From Xenophilus aerolatus (GTDB lineage Bacteria; Pseudomonadota; Gammaproteobacteria; Burkholderiales; Burkholderiaceae_C): DNA of 64,000 nt. Location of the stretch: the NCBI GenBank assembly GCA_029968055.1, contig JASCNX010000003.1, positions 495,198 through 559,197 on the forward strand, read 5' to 3'. Position numbers and translations under genes: made by a program. The notes under the pieces were generated by a model. It was not told the origin of the DNA, ran no database searches, and saw only the letters and a list, made by a program, of their open reading frames with translations. Of this stretch, positions 33,375 through 42,199 are shown piece by piece; the first letter of the stretch is position 1; each line of letters opens with the position of its first letter.

Positions 33375-35296
33375 TTCATGAGCTCCGCGCCGCCGCCGGG
33401 CCGCCCCAAGGCGGCGGGCGCCCCCTCGGGGGGCAGCGGACCTCGCGCAGCGGGGAAGCGTGGGGGCTCTGTTTCTGCGCCTTCGACCATCAGGCGCAGG
33501 CGCCGTGTGCCTTGCCACTCGTCGGCATCCAGCCGGAAGGCCAGCTTCACGCGTGCGGGCAGCGGGTCGGTGTGGCCGAACCAGATGCCGTCGATGGGCT
33601 GGCCCTGCAGGCGCAGCTTGAGTGCCAGGTGCTTCTCGCCGACCAGGCGCTGCGAGACGACCTCGACCTCGTCGCTGAAGGTGGGCGGCGCGAAGCCCTG
33701 GCCCCAGACCTCGCGGTGCAGCGTGTCGACCAGGTCGATGCGCAGGTACTCGCGCGCCAGCGGGCCGTCGGTGTCGAGCCGGCGCGTGAGGGTGGCGGCG
33801 TCGAGCCATTCGCCGGCGACCTGTGCGAACGCGCGCTCGAAGGTCTCGAAGTGCTCGCGCGCCACGGTGCAGCCGGCCGCCATGGCGTGCCCACCGAAGC
33901 GCAGCAGCACGCCGGGGTGGCGCTTGGCCACCAGGTCGAGTGCATCGCGCAGGTGGAAGCCGGGGATCGAGCGGCCCGAGCCCTTGAGTTCGTGCGACTT
34001 GCCGTCCGCGGCGCTGGCGGCAAAGACGAAGGTCGGGCGATGGTGCAGGTCCTTGATGCGCGAGGCGACGATGCCGACCACGCCCTCGTGGAAGTCCACG
34101 TCGAACACGCTGATCGCAGAAGGCGGTGTCTCGTTGTCATCGAACAGCGACTCGGCCAGCAGCAGCGCCTGCTCGCGCATGCCGCCCTCGATGTCGCGCC
34201 GCTCGCGGTTGATGCCGTCGAGCGTGCGCGCCAGCTCGGCGCAGCGCCCCGCGTCGTCGCTGAGCAGGCATTCGATGCCCAGCGTCATGTCGGCCAGCCG
34301 GCCGGCGGCGTTGATGCGCGGGCCGAGGGCGAAACCGAAGTCGAAGGTGGTCGCCGCCTCGGCCTTGCGGCCCGCCGCCTGGAAGAGGGCCGCCACGCCA
34401 TGCGGCAGCGCGCCGGCGCGGATGCGCTTGAGGCCCTGGGCGACGAGGCGGCGGTTGTTGGCGTCGAGCTTCACCACGTCGGCGACGGTGCCCAGGGCGA
34501 CCAGGGGCAGCAGGGTGTCGAGCTTGGGCTGGGGGGCGGGTAGTTGCGCAATGTCTTGTGCAGGTGTCTCCAAAACCGTTCGGGCTGAGCCTGTCGAAGC
34601 CCCGCGCGGCGCTTCGACAGGCTCAGCGTGAACGGCTGGGGGGGCGCTGGCGGCCGCCACTGCAAATGCCCCGCGCGCCCGCAATTCCGCCCGCAGCGCC
34701 ATCAGCACATAGAACATCACGCCCACGCCGGCGATGCTCTTGCTCTCGAACTCGCAGCCCGGCTGGTTGGGGTTCACCAGCACGTCGGCGTCGGGCAGCA
34801 GCGGCCCGGGAAGATGGTGATCCGTCACCAGCACCGTCAGGCCGAGCGCCTTGGCCCGCGCCACGCCCTCGACGCTGGCGATGCCGTTGTCCACGGTGAC
34901 GAGCACCTCGGCGCCGGTGGCGGCCACGCGCTCGGCGATGGGCGGCGTGAGGCCGTAGCCGTCGACCACCCGGTCGGGCACCAGGTAGCTGACGTGCCGC
35001 ACGCCCAGCAGGCGCAAGCCACGCACGGCGACCGCGCAGGCGGTGGCGCCATCGCAGTCGTAGTCGGCCACCACGCACAGGCGCCGGCCGTCGCGGATCG
35101 CATCGGCCAGCAGCACGGCGGCCTCGCGCGTGCCCTTCATGGTGTCGGGCGGCAGCAGGCGCGCCAGGCCGTCGTCGAGGTCGGCGGCCGACAGCACGCC
35201 GCGCGCCGCATACAGCCGCGCCAGCAGCGGGTGCACGCCGGCCTGTTCCAGCGCCCAGGCGCTGCGGGGCGGGATTTCTCTTGCGACGATTTTCAT
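33371..35296 (-). CDS. recJ: Single-stranded-DNA-specific exonuclease RecJ with repeat-derived insert and tail
   Basis: A 641-residue DHH-family 5'-3' exonuclease acting in recombination and mismatch repair. Motif I is ADYDCDG (78-83 region; Cys where Ala is usual), TDHH is at 158-161, VALGTVADVV near 267, and GGHA of the DHHA1 domain later on. It is longer than the usual 565-580. Residues 221-241 are encoded by a palindromic repeat (34576-34635), and roughly the last 33 residues (PPRFPAARGPLPPEGAP...) by another (33388-33467). Both lie outside the catalytic motifs, so activity is probably kept. The start overlaps the preceding gene's stop (ATGA). Confidence 0.93.
   Translation of the reverse strand: MKIVAREIPPRSAWALEQAGVHPLLARLYAARGVLSAADLDDGLARLLPPDTMKGTREAAVLLADAIRDGRRLCVVADYDCDGATACAVAVRGLRLLGVRHVSYLVPDRVVDGYGLTPPIAERVAATGAEVLVTVDNGIASVEGVARAKALGLTVLVTDHHLPGPLLPDADVLVNPNQPGCEFESKSIAGVGVMFYVLMALRAELRARGAFAVAAASAPPAVHAEPVEAPRGASTGSARTVLETPAQDIAQLPAPQPKLDTLLPLVALGTVADVVKLDANNRRLVAQGLKRIRAGALPHGVAALFQAAGRKAEAATTFDFGFALGPRINAAGRLADMTLGIECLLSDDAGRCAELARTLDGINRERRDIEGGMREQALLLAESLFDDNETPPSAISVFDVDFHEGVVGIVASRIKDLHHRPTFVFAASAADGKSHELKGSGRSIPGFHLRDALDLVAKRHPGVLLRFGGHAMAAGCTVAREHFETFERAFAQVAGEWLDAATLTRRLDTDGPLAREYLRIDLVDTLHREVWGQGFAPPTFSDEVEVVSQRLVGEKHLALKLRLQGQPIDGIWFGHTDPLPARVKLAFRLDADEWQGTRRLRLMVEGAETEPPRFPAARGPLPPEGAPAALGRPGGGAELMK
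33388..33467. repeat. Dispersed 'CCCCCTCGGGGGG' repeat, copy in the recJ 3' end
   Basis: Core CGCCCCCTCGGGGGGCAGCGG, then an AGCGGGGAAGCGTGGGGGC end, preceded by a GC-rich imperfect stem (CGCCGCCGGG...CGGCGGGCG). Matches the two tandem units at 42018-42199. Here it supplies the codons of the RecJ C-terminus (PPRFPAARGPLPPEGA) and ends at the response regulator start region. Confidence 0.88.
34576..34635. repeat. Palindromic REP-like repeat inserted in frame in recJ
   Basis: Sixty bases with 25-nt arms, CCGTTCGGGCTGAGCCTGTC and onward, whose inverse complement (two mismatches) forms the right arm, around a 10-nt GC centre. Translated in recJ it reads HAEPVEAPRGASTGSAR. This repeat family is common between genes in Betaproteobacteria; location inside an essential-type coding region is unusual. 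Confidence 0.9.
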
Positions 35297-36270
35297 AGCT
35301 GCTCGAGGACGCTCGACGGGCGCTGGCGAGCGAAGCGGCTCAGGACGCGCTGCACCAGCCCGCGTCGCACGGGGGCCCAGCGCTGCGCCACGCGGTCGCC
35401 GCAGAGCGTGAGGATGACCGCCTCGCCGCGCCGGCTGCGCGCCAGCAGGTCGGCGATGGGGCCCGCGTCCAGTGCCTGCCAGGCTTGCGCCCAGGCCTCG
35501 CCGTCGTCCTGCAGGGCGGCATCGCGCAGCGATCCGTCGACGGCGGGCGGCGCCGCGGGGGGCGGTGGCGGGGCGGGCAGCCGGCCGGTGCCGCTCAGCC
35601 AGAAGGAATTGATCGGCAGCAGGCCGCGCGCGGTGCGCTCGTCGTTCACGCGCGTGGTGTACAGCAGCATCTGCATCTCGTTCTGCAGCCGCCGCAGCGG
35701 CCGGGCCGCATCGGACATGGGCAGCCACTGCGCCAGGGGCTGGCCGATGGCACGGTCCGGCGAGGCGGTGGCCAGGCCGTCGAACAGGGCGCTGCGTGCC
35801 AGCCAGTGGCCGGGCCGTGCGGTGGCGAAGAGCGCGATGCCGTCTTCCTCGAAGAAGGGCCGGGCGGCGGCCAGCAGGGCGTCGGATTCGGACGATTCGA
35901 TGGCCATGCGCGCGGGGTCGCCCAGCACCACCTCGCTCATGCCGACCTGCCAGTGGCACAGCGTGACCCGGCCCCAGGCCGCATCCTGCGCGCCGGGCAG
36001 GTCGGCGCGCTGCGCCTCCAGCGCGGCCCAGGGCAGCATGCCGTCGCCGGCCTGCACGCCCAGTGCGCGGGCCAGCGCGCGCTCGTGCGGGGGAGACAGG
36101 GTGTCGTCGTCCTGCACGTCGTCGTCCTGCACGGCGAGGCGGGCCAGCAGGGCTTCGAGCCGCGGCAGCTGCAGCGTGGGCAGCACGGCGCGGCAGGCCA
36201 CCGTCAGGCGGCCGGCGAAGGGGAGGATCAGGGCGTGGGGGGGGCTCGCGTCACCGGGGGAAAGGGACAT
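35293..36270 (-). CDS. Phosphoglycerate mutase-like/RpfE-type protein
   Basis: A 325-residue protein encoded directly before recJ with an ATGA overlap, as in many Burkholderiales where it is annotated as phosphoglycerate mutase or 'regulatory protein RpfE'. Visible features are LILPFAGRL at the start, CHWQVGMSEVVLGDP, FFEEDGIALFATARPGHWLA and INSFWLSGTGRLP, the last resembling the iPGM-superfamily 'N.FW.WG.G' segment. A proline-rich PAPPPPPAAPPAV linker follows near residue 230. No catalytic Ser/metal motif of true phosphoglycerate mutase is evident, so the enzymatic name is doubtful. Divergent from lolC. Confidence 0.65.
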   Translation of the reverse strand: MSLSPGDASPPHALILPFAGRLTVACRAVLPTLQLPRLEALLARLAVQDDDVQDDDTLSPPHERALARALGVQAGDGMLPWAALEAQRADLPGAQDAAWGRVTLCHWQVGMSEVVLGDPARMAIESSESDALLAAARPFFEEDGIALFATARPGHWLARSALFDGLATASPDRAIGQPLAQWLPMSDAARPLRRLQNEMQMLLYTTRVNDERTARGLLPINSFWLSGTGRLPAPPPPPAAPPAVDGSLRDAALQDDGEAWAQAWQALDAGPIADLLARSRRGEAVILTLCGDRVAQRWAPVRRGLVQRVLSRFARQRPSSVLEQL

Positions 36271-36379
36271 GCCCCTATTGTCGCGCCCGCCATGGGGGCA
36301 CCCGGGGGCGATGCCACAATCCCCGCCACCTCCACTGCGGTGGCCGGCGGGCGTTGCGGCCCGGCCGGGCGCCAACGAC

Positions 36380-37636
36380 ATGCAATTCCCCTACGAACTC
36401 CAGCTGGGCTGGCGCTATACCCGGGCCGGCCGCGCCACGCGGCGCAACGGCTTCATCTCCTTCATCTCGGGCGTGTCGATGCTGGGCATCGCGCTGGGCG
36501 TGGCGGCGCTGATCATCGTGCTGTCGGTCATGAACGGCTTCCAGAAGGAAGTGCGCGACCGCATGCTGGGCGTGGTCTCGCACATCGAGATCTTCTCGCG
36601 CGACGGCCAGGCGCTGCAGGACCTGGACGCGATCATGGCCGCGGCGCGCAAGAATCCCGAGGTGGTCGGCGCGGCGCCGTACATCGCATCGCAGGCCCTG
36701 GTGGCGCGCGGCGAGGACATGAAGGGCGTTCTGGTGCGCGGCATCGAGCCCAAGCTCGAGCCCGAAGTCACCGAGTTCAGCAACTCCGCCACCAACGGCG
36801 CGCTGGACAAGCTGGTGCCCGGCGAGTTCGGCATCGTGCTGGGCGGCGAGCTGGCGCGCTCGCTCTTCGTGCGGCCCGGCGACCAGGTCACGCTCATCGC
36901 ACCGGGCGGCCAGGTCACGCCGGCCGGCGTGGTGCCGCGCCTGAAGCAGTTCACGGTGGTGGGCACCTTCGAATCGGGCCACTACGAGTACGACTCGGCG
37001 CTGGCCATGATCCACGAGCAGGACGCGGCCAAGGTGTTCCGGCTCGAGGGGCCGACCGGCATCCGCCTCAAGCTCAGGGACCTGAACATCGCGCGCGAGG
37101 TGGCCGACCAGCTCGCGACCACGCTGCCCGGCCAGTTCCTGATCCGCGACTGGACGCGCCAGAACAAGACCTGGTTCGCGGCCGTGCAGGTCGAGAAGCG
37201 GATGATGTTCATCATCCTCACGCTGATCGTGGCGGTGGCGGCCTTCAACCTGGTGTCGACGCTGGTGATGACCGTGACCGACAAGCGCGCCGACATCGCC
37301 ATCCTGCGCACGCTGGGCGCCAGCCCGAAGAGCATCATGGGCGTGTTCGTGGTCCAGGGCGCGATGGTGGGCGTGATCGGCACGCTGGGCGGACTCGCGC
37401 TGGGCCTGCTGGTGGCCTACAACATCGACGTCATCGTGCCCTTCATCGAGCGGCTGCTGCACACCAGCTTCCTGCCGCAGGACATCTACCTCATCAGCCG
37501 CATGCCCAGCGACCCGCAGCGCGGCGACATCATGCCCATCACCGTGATTTCGCTCGTTCTCGCCTTCGCGGCCACGCTGTATCCGAGCTGGCGCGCCAGC
37601 CGCGTCAATCCGGCGGAGGCCCTGCGGTATGAGTGA
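36380..37636 (+). CDS. lolC: Lipoprotein-releasing system permease LolC/E
   Basis: A 418-residue inner-membrane protein of the LolCDE exporter that extracts outer-membrane lipoproteins for LolA. TM1 is about residues 27-50 ([30 protein letters not shown]), a large periplasmic domain spans about 50-270, and three C-terminal helices include the FtsX domain ([29 protein letters not shown]). Ends [17 protein letters not shown]. Overlaps lolD by 8 bases. Only one LolC/E-type gene is present, as is common in bacteria with a single LolF-like permease. Confidence 0.95.
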   Translation: MQFPYELQLGWRYTRAGRATRRNGFISFISGVSMLGIALGVAALIIVLSVMNGFQKEVRDRMLGVVSHIEIFSRDGQALQDLDAIMAAARKNPEVVGAAPYIASQALVARGEDMKGVLVRGIEPKLEPEVTEFSNSATNGALDKLVPGEFGIVLGGELARSLFVRPGDQVTLIAPGGQVTPAGVVPRLKQFTVVGTFESGHYEYDSALAMIHEQDAAKVFRLEGPTGIRLKLRDLNIAREVADQLATTLPGQFLIRDWTRQNKTWFAAVQVEKRMMFIILTLIVAVAAFNLVSTLVMTVTDKRADIAILRTLGASPKSIMGVFVVQGAMVGVIGTLGGLALGLLVAYNIDVIVPFIERLLHTSFLPQDIYLISRMPSDPQRGDIMPITVISLVLAFAATLYPSWRASRVNPAEALRYE

Positions 37637-38318
37637 GCCCGTACGCCAGGTGGTCCTGGAGGCGAGGGGCCTGACCAAGCGCTTCCACGAAGGCCGCATC
37701 GACCTCACGGTGCTGCACGGCATCGACCTCGACGTGCGGGCCGGCGAGACGCTCGCCATCGTCGGCGCCTCGGGCTCGGGCAAGAGCACGCTGCTGCACC
37801 TGATGGGCGGGCTGGACGCGCCCACCGCCGGCACGCTGACGCTCATGGGGCAGGCCTTCGCGCGGCTGGACCCGGCCGCGCAGGGCCGACTGCGCAACCA
37901 GCACCTGGGCTTCGTCTACCAGTTCCACCACCTGCTGCCGGAGTTCAGCGCGCTCGACAACGTCGCCATGCCCCTGCGCATCCGTCGCCAGAGCACGCAC
38001 GAGGCCCACGAGACGGCCCGCGCCATCCTGACCGCCGTCGGCCTGGGCCAGCGCGTGCAGCACCGTCCGGCCGAGCTGTCGGGCGGCGAGCGCCAGCGGG
38101 TGGCCATCGCGCGCGCGCTGGTCACGCAGCCGGCCTGCGTGCTGGCCGACGAACCGACCGGCAACCTGGACCGCGGCACGGCCGACGGGGTCTTCGCGCT
38201 GATGCTGCAGCTGGCCCGCGAGCGCGGCACCGCCTTCGTGATGGTCACGCACGACGACGCGCTGGCGGCGCGCTGCGACCGGCAGCTGCGCCTGGTTGAG
38301 GGCCGTCTGGCCGGGTGA
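37629..38318 (+). CDS. lolD: Lipoprotein-releasing system ATPase LolD
   Basis: A 229-residue ABC ATPase. Walker A is GASGSGKST (46-54), followed by [22 protein letters not shown] (Q-loop and LolD-typical 'HLLPEF'), signature LSGGERQRV, Walker [14 protein letters not shown] and switch His in VTHDD. The start lies within the end of lolC (8-bp overlap), so translation is coupled. Confidence 0.96.
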   Translation: MSEPVRQVVLEARGLTKRFHEGRIDLTVLHGIDLDVRAGETLAIVGASGSGKSTLLHLMGGLDAPTAGTLTLMGQAFARLDPAAQGRLRNQHLGFVYQFHHLLPEFSALDNVAMPLRIRRQSTHEAHETARAILTAVGLGQRVQHRPAELSGGERQRVAIARALVTQPACVLADEPTGNLDRGTADGVFALMLQLARERGTAFVMVTHDDALAARCDRQLRLVEGRLAG

Positions 38319-38392
38319 TCGGCCGTCCGCGGCGTTGACGGCCGCGGGGCGCAGGGTCACCATCGTCCTCCCGCAACGGCGCAGGAGGTCGC

Positions 38393-39211
38393 ATGGCGCA
38401 GAACGACACGGTGTTCGCGGGCTCGATCCCGCAGCTGTACGACACGCTGATGGTGCCGCTGATCTTCGCGCCGTACGCCGCCGACATGGCGGCGCGCGTG
38501 GCGGCCTTGGCGCCCCGCGCGGTGCTGGAGACGGCTGCCGGCAGCGGCGTCGTCACACGGGCCCTGGCGCCCCGGCTGGCCGCCCACGCTCGCTATGTGG
38601 TGACCGACCTGAACCCGCCCATGCTCGAGCACGCCGCTGCCCGTCAGGGCGCCGATCCCCGCATCGAATGGCGCCCGGCCGATGCGCTGCAGCTGCCTTT
38701 CGAGGATGCGTCCTTCGACGTCGTCTGCTGCCAGTTCGGCGCCATGTTCTTCCCTGATCGCGCGGCCGGCTACGCGCAGGCGCGCCGCGTGCTGCGGCCG
38801 GGCGGGCACTTCGTCTTCAGCGTCTGGGATCGCATCGAGGAAAACCAGTTCGCCGACGACGTCACGCAGGCGCTGGCCACCGTCTTCCCCGACGACCCGC
38901 CGCGCTTCCTGGCGCGCACGCCGCACGGCTACCACGACGCGGCACGGATCCGTGAAGACCTGCGCCGCGGCGGCTTCGCGGATGCCGACATCGACCTGCA
39001 GACGCACGCCCACACCAGCCGGGCGGCCTCGGCCCGGGATGCCGCGACGGCCTATTGCCAGGGCACGCCGCTGCGCGGCGAGATCGACGCGCGGGATGCA
39101 GCGCGGATGCCGCTGGCCGTCGAGCGCGCGACCGACGCGATCGGGCGTGGCACGGGCGAGGGTCCCGTCGCCGGGAAGATCCAGGCGCACCTGATCGTCG
39201 CCAGGCGCTGA
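38393..39211 (+). CDS. Class I SAM-dependent methyltransferase
   Basis: A 272-residue UbiE/Methyltransf_11-like protein. Motif I is VLETAAGSGVVTRAL, the acidic residue after beta2 is in YVVTDLNPPMLEHA, followed by DALQLPFEDASFDVVCCQFG and the post-motif RVLRPGGHFVFSVWD. The C-terminal third (HTSRAASARDAATAYCQGTPLRGEID) is typical of this uncharacterised subgroup. The substrate is unknown. A hairpin-capable GC stretch follows lolD, so it may be separately transcribed. Confidence 0.85.
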   Translation: MAQNDTVFAGSIPQLYDTLMVPLIFAPYAADMAARVAALAPRAVLETAAGSGVVTRALAPRLAAHARYVVTDLNPPMLEHAAARQGADPRIEWRPADALQLPFEDASFDVVCCQFGAMFFPDRAAGYAQARRVLRPGGHFVFSVWDRIEENQFADDVTQALATVFPDDPPRFLARTPHGYHDAARIREDLRRGGFADADIDLQTHAHTSRAASARDAATAYCQGTPLRGEIDARDAARMPLAVERATDAIGRGTGEGPVAGKIQAHLIVARR

Positions 39212-39452
39212 ATCGAGCTCGTCACGAATCCGAACCATTCGGCGCCAAAGCGGGCTGGGCGGGCGCTGGCGGCCCATCGCACTTCGACTTTTCCTGTGTG
39301 CGCACCAAAGACCTGTGCCTGCACCTACGATGGGCGATGTCTTCGACGCCCTCCGCTTGCTCCTGCGCGCCGTCCGCCTCGCCTTCGCACGATCCGGTGT
39401 TCGCCCTGCCACTCAGGGGCTGGCCGCACGAGCCGCGCTCACCGGATTGCCC

Positions 39453-39863
39453 ATGATGCCGGACTCCGCCTTCCTGCCGCTGCGCCTGCCGCCCGGCGTC
39501 GACCTGCGTCGCGCGCTGGAGGAGGCGGCTGCCGGCTTCGCGCCCGAGGGTTGTTTCGTGGTGAGCGGCATCGGCAGCCTGCAGGACGCGCAGCTGCGGC
39601 TGGCCGCGCACGACGACGCCACGCGCTTCGACGGGCCGTGGGAGATCCTCAGCCTGGCCGGCACGCTCACCCGCGACGGCGCGCACCTGCACATCGCGCT
39701 GTCGGACGGGCAGGGGACGGTCGTGGGCGGCCACCTCGTGCCCGGCAACCGCGTGCGCACGACGGCCGAGGTGCTGCTGTGCCGGCCCGCCGGCTGGGTG
39801 CTCGGGCGTGGCCGCGATGCTGCGACGGGCTACGACGAGTTGCAAGTACGTCGATCGCCCTGA
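39453..39863 (+). CDS. PPC/DUF296 domain protein
   Basis: A 136-residue single-domain protein of the plants-and-prokaryotes-conserved (PPC, DUF296) type: PLRLPPGVDLRRALEEAAAGF, CFVVSGIGSLQDAQLRLAAHD, PWEILSLAGTLTRDGAHLHIALSDGQG and VVGGHLVPGNRVRTTAEVLLC. Full-length for the family. Some members bind DNA or nucleotides, but the bacterial role is undefined. ATG 39453 (second Met of a pair) was chosen because the domain begins directly; an upstream in-frame Met at 39315 would add 46 unrelated residues. Confidence 0.82.
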   Translation: MMPDSAFLPLRLPPGVDLRRALEEAAAGFAPEGCFVVSGIGSLQDAQLRLAAHDDATRFDGPWEILSLAGTLTRDGAHLHIALSDGQGTVVGGHLVPGNRVRTTAEVLLCRPAGWVLGRGRDAATGYDELQVRRSP

Positions 39864-39960
39864 CGGGCTCGCCGCCCGCCATCGATTCCGTGTCGCCTTG
39901 CAATGGCCGCGTCGACGCAGGCCGGCGGCTTGCCGATTCGTTGAAAGCCGGATGGCCGGC

Positions 39961-40167
39961 CTACTGCGCCTTGGGATCGCCGAAGGGGCTGTCTTCCGGC
40001 GGCGACTCGGTCGGCATGCGGAACTGTTCGCTGGCCCAGGCGCCGAGGTCGATGCCCTTGCAGCGCGCGCTGCAGAAGGGGCGGTAGGGGTTGTCGGCGG
40101 CGTAGCGGGCGTCCTCGCCGCATGCGGGACAGGGGACGGTACGCACGGTGCCGGGCTTCGGGCTCAT
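39961..40167 (-). CDS. yacG: DNA gyrase inhibitor YacG
   Basis: A 68-residue zinc-finger protein with the four ligands Cys13, Cys16, Cys32 and Cys36 (VPCPACG ... [14 protein letters not shown]) and the typical C-terminal [11 protein letters not shown] helix and acidic tail. It binds GyrB and blocks gyrase. Located directly downstream of zapD, the standard arrangement in Burkholderiales. Confidence 0.94.
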   Translation of the reverse strand: MSPKPGTVRTVPCPACGEDARYAADNPYRPFCSARCKGIDLGAWASEQFRMPTESPPEDSPFGDPKAQ

Positions 40168-40198
40168 CGGATAGCCCTCCAGAGCGGCCGAGCGGGGC

Positions 40199-40993
40199 TC
40201 ATGCGCACAGCGTCAGCTCGAACGGTGCATCCTCCGTGCTGGGATGCAGTTTGTCGTCGGCCTCGTGGCGCATCAGGCGCACCGAGACCATCAGGCGGTT
40301 GCCGCTGATCTCGGGCACCAGGCCGAGGGCCGGGTCGATGCGCAGGCGCAGCAGCTGGAAACTGCGGCCCTGGGGCAGCGTCTGCTGGAACTGCCCGCCG
40401 GCGGCCATGACCTTGTAGGGCACGTCGGCGTCGCGCAGCAGCTTGAGCAGCAGGAAGACCGACTCGGCCAGGGGCGCCAGCGTGGACGCCCAGCGTTCCA
40501 GGTCCTGGCGGCGGCTGGCACTGCTGCGGTGCTGCCAGGCGTAGTAGGCGGGCAGGTCGAATTCGCAGGTGCCGGCCGGAATGCCGACGCGGCTGCGCAC
40601 GCCCATGAGCCATTCGTTCTCGGTCAGCGCCTGCCCGGCCTTGCCCGGCATCGCGTTGAGGGTGGCGAAGTTGCGTTCGAGCTGGCCGATGACCTGGTCG
40701 AGCACCGACTCCTGGATGGCCGGGTTGCCGCGGTAGCCGTTGAAGACGGCCTTGTGCTTGTCGAGGTCCCGCAGCACGTCGGCCTTGAGGTCGGCGCGCG
40801 CCGCGACGTCCATGATCTCGAAGATGGTGACCACGGCATAGTGGTGACTCAGCGCCGAGTCGGCCGCCACCAGTTCGCCCAGGCGGCGGAAAAGGTGCTC
40901 CAGCCGCAGGTAAGTGCGAATGCGCTCGTTGAAGGGGTATTCGTAAAGGATCACGTCGCTGGCGAGGTTGGAACAACCGCTTCGACGGGCCAT
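40199..40993 (-). CDS. zapD: Cell division protein ZapD
   Basis: A 264-residue FtsZ-bundling protein. The family opening [21 protein letters not shown] lies at about residues 15-35; [29 protein letters not shown] is the conserved C-terminal beta region. The first 14 residues before the core are longer than in many homologues. Next to yacG as usual, but its normal upstream neighbour coaE is 3.8 kb away because an O-acetylation module intervenes. Confidence 0.95.
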   Translation of the reverse strand: MARRSGCSNLASDVILYEYPFNERIRTYLRLEHLFRRLGELVAADSALSHHYAVVTIFEIMDVAARADLKADVLRDLDKHKAVFNGYRGNPAIQESVLDQVIGQLERNFATLNAMPGKAGQALTENEWLMGVRSRVGIPAGTCEFDLPAYYAWQHRSSASRRQDLERWASTLAPLAESVFLLLKLLRDADVPYKVMAAGGQFQQTLPQGRSFQLLRLRIDPALGLVPEISGNRLMVSVRLMRHEADDKLHPSTEDAPFELTLCA

Positions 40994-41000
40994 GATAGCC

Positions 41001-42020
41001 TCATGAGCCCGCCTGGTCGCGACGGTCCAGCCGCTTCTTGACCTCTTGCACCATGGCTTTTCCCAGCGAGACCTGCCCCAGCATGGACAGGTGCGTGTCG
41101 TTGGGGAAATAAAAGTCCTGGGTCGTGAAGCGGGCTTCCTGGGCCCACGTGAACAGATCGGGACCCAGCGCCGGGTGCGCCTTCAACCGCTCGACGAAGC
41201 GCGAGGAGTGCTGCGGATCGAGGTACACCGTGGTCTTGTTGGGGATGATCATCCACAGCAGATCCAGCGACGGATTGGCGTCGTTGAGACGCTGCATCCG
41301 CTCGAAGGTCTGCGCCGTCAGCGGGCCGTTGTCGATGTCCTCCTTGAAGAAGGGCACGCGGTCGCAGGCGAGATGGGAAAACTGCTTGCAGCCGTCCGGG
41401 ACCAGGCGCACCAGGGTCTCATCCCCATGCTGGGTGTCGCCATGCGCACGCAACGCCTTGCGGGTGTTGAACCAGGTGATGGGGCCGGTCGTGAGCTTGG
41501 CGGCCCAGTTCAGGCCCGGCGGGGGTTTCTGCGTCAGAGGGCCGAGGAAGGGCTCGGCCTTCAACTCGAGCCGGCGGTCGATCATGTGCGCGCACTGTTC
41601 GCTGCGTCGCATGCGTTCGTCGAAGGCGCGCTCCACGCTTTCCACGATCACCAACCGCCCCTTGAAGCCCTGCTTGCGTACCCAGTCGGTGAAATCGCCG
41701 CACATGTAGCCGATCTGGCCCCAGTAGGTGGTGCTGACCTTGTAGCCCGCCTCGACGAGGGCCGCCTGCCAGCGGTAGGTCATCGAGAAGCTGTCGCCCA
41801 GCACCAGGATGTCGGCCTGATCGAGCGGCACGGCGCGCAGATGGGCGGGATCGAGCACCGGGGGGTCGTGGCGCCAGCCGAACTGCGTTTCGGACAGCCT
41901 GCCGATGCGTGTGAGGTCGCCATAGGGCGCAGGCGTGAACAGCGTCCAGACCAGCAGCGCCGAGATGATGGCGAAGCCCACCCCGAAGGTGGCGAGCCAG
42001 AGCGAGGCGACTTTCTTCAT
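41001..42020 (-). CDS. SGNH-fold AlgX/AlgJ-like putative O-acetyltransferase accessory protein 1
   Basis: A 339-residue protein with an N-terminal signal anchor (VASLWLATFGVGFAIISALLVWTLF) and an extracytoplasmic SGNH-like domain. The nucleophile motif is GDSFS with Ser77 in ILVLGDSFSMTY, and the Asp-x-x-His dyad is NDTHLS near the C-terminus. It is paralogous to the next gene upstream (DQAD-IL/FV-GDSFS, WMIIPNKTTVYLD). With the MBOAT protein it probably acetylates a surface polysaccharide, as AlgI/AlgJ/AlgX do for alginate. Start ATG 42020 directly follows two tandem 91-bp repeats. Confidence 0.78.
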   Translation of the reverse strand: MKKVASLWLATFGVGFAIISALLVWTLFTPAPYGDLTRIGRLSETQFGWRHDPPVLDPAHLRAVPLDQADILVLGDSFSMTYRWQAALVEAGYKVSTTYWGQIGYMCGDFTDWVRKQGFKGRLVIVESVERAFDERMRRSEQCAHMIDRRLELKAEPFLGPLTQKPPPGLNWAAKLTTGPITWFNTRKALRAHGDTQHGDETLVRLVPDGCKQFSHLACDRVPFFKEDIDNGPLTAQTFERMQRLNDANPSLDLLWMIIPNKTTVYLDPQHSSRFVERLKAHPALGPDLFTWAQEARFTTQDFYFPNDTHLSMLGQVSLGKAMVQEVKKRLDRRDQAGS

Positions 42021-42199
42021 ATCAGTCGCGCCCGGCCGCCCGAAGCGACTGAAGCGCCCCCTCGGGGGGCAGCGGACCGCGCGAAGCGGGGGAGCGTGGG
42101 GGCTGTGTCATATCAGTCGCGCCCGGCCGCCCGAAGCGACTGACGCGCCCCCTCGGGGGGCAGCGGACCGCGCGAAGCGGGGGAGCGTGGGGGTTGTGT
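42018..42199. repeat. Two tandem 91-bp repeat units between the paralogous SGNH genes
   Basis: Two nearly identical 91-bp units (42018-42108, 42109-42199). Each begins CATATCAGTCGCG or the equivalent, carries the CGCCCCCTCGGGGGGCAGCGG core, and ends GAGCGTGGGGG(C/T)TGTGT. The sequence TCAT recurs at each boundary. On the minus strand the upstream gene ends at the third TCAT and the downstream gene starts at the first, as if a tandemly doubled repeat had been placed into an original ATGA gene junction. Confidence 0.92.

Noticed and set aside
42018..42199. Possible CRISPR-like array
   Set aside because: Only two adjacent units with no unique spacers, and the same sequence occurs singly inside recJ; it is a dispersed repeat.
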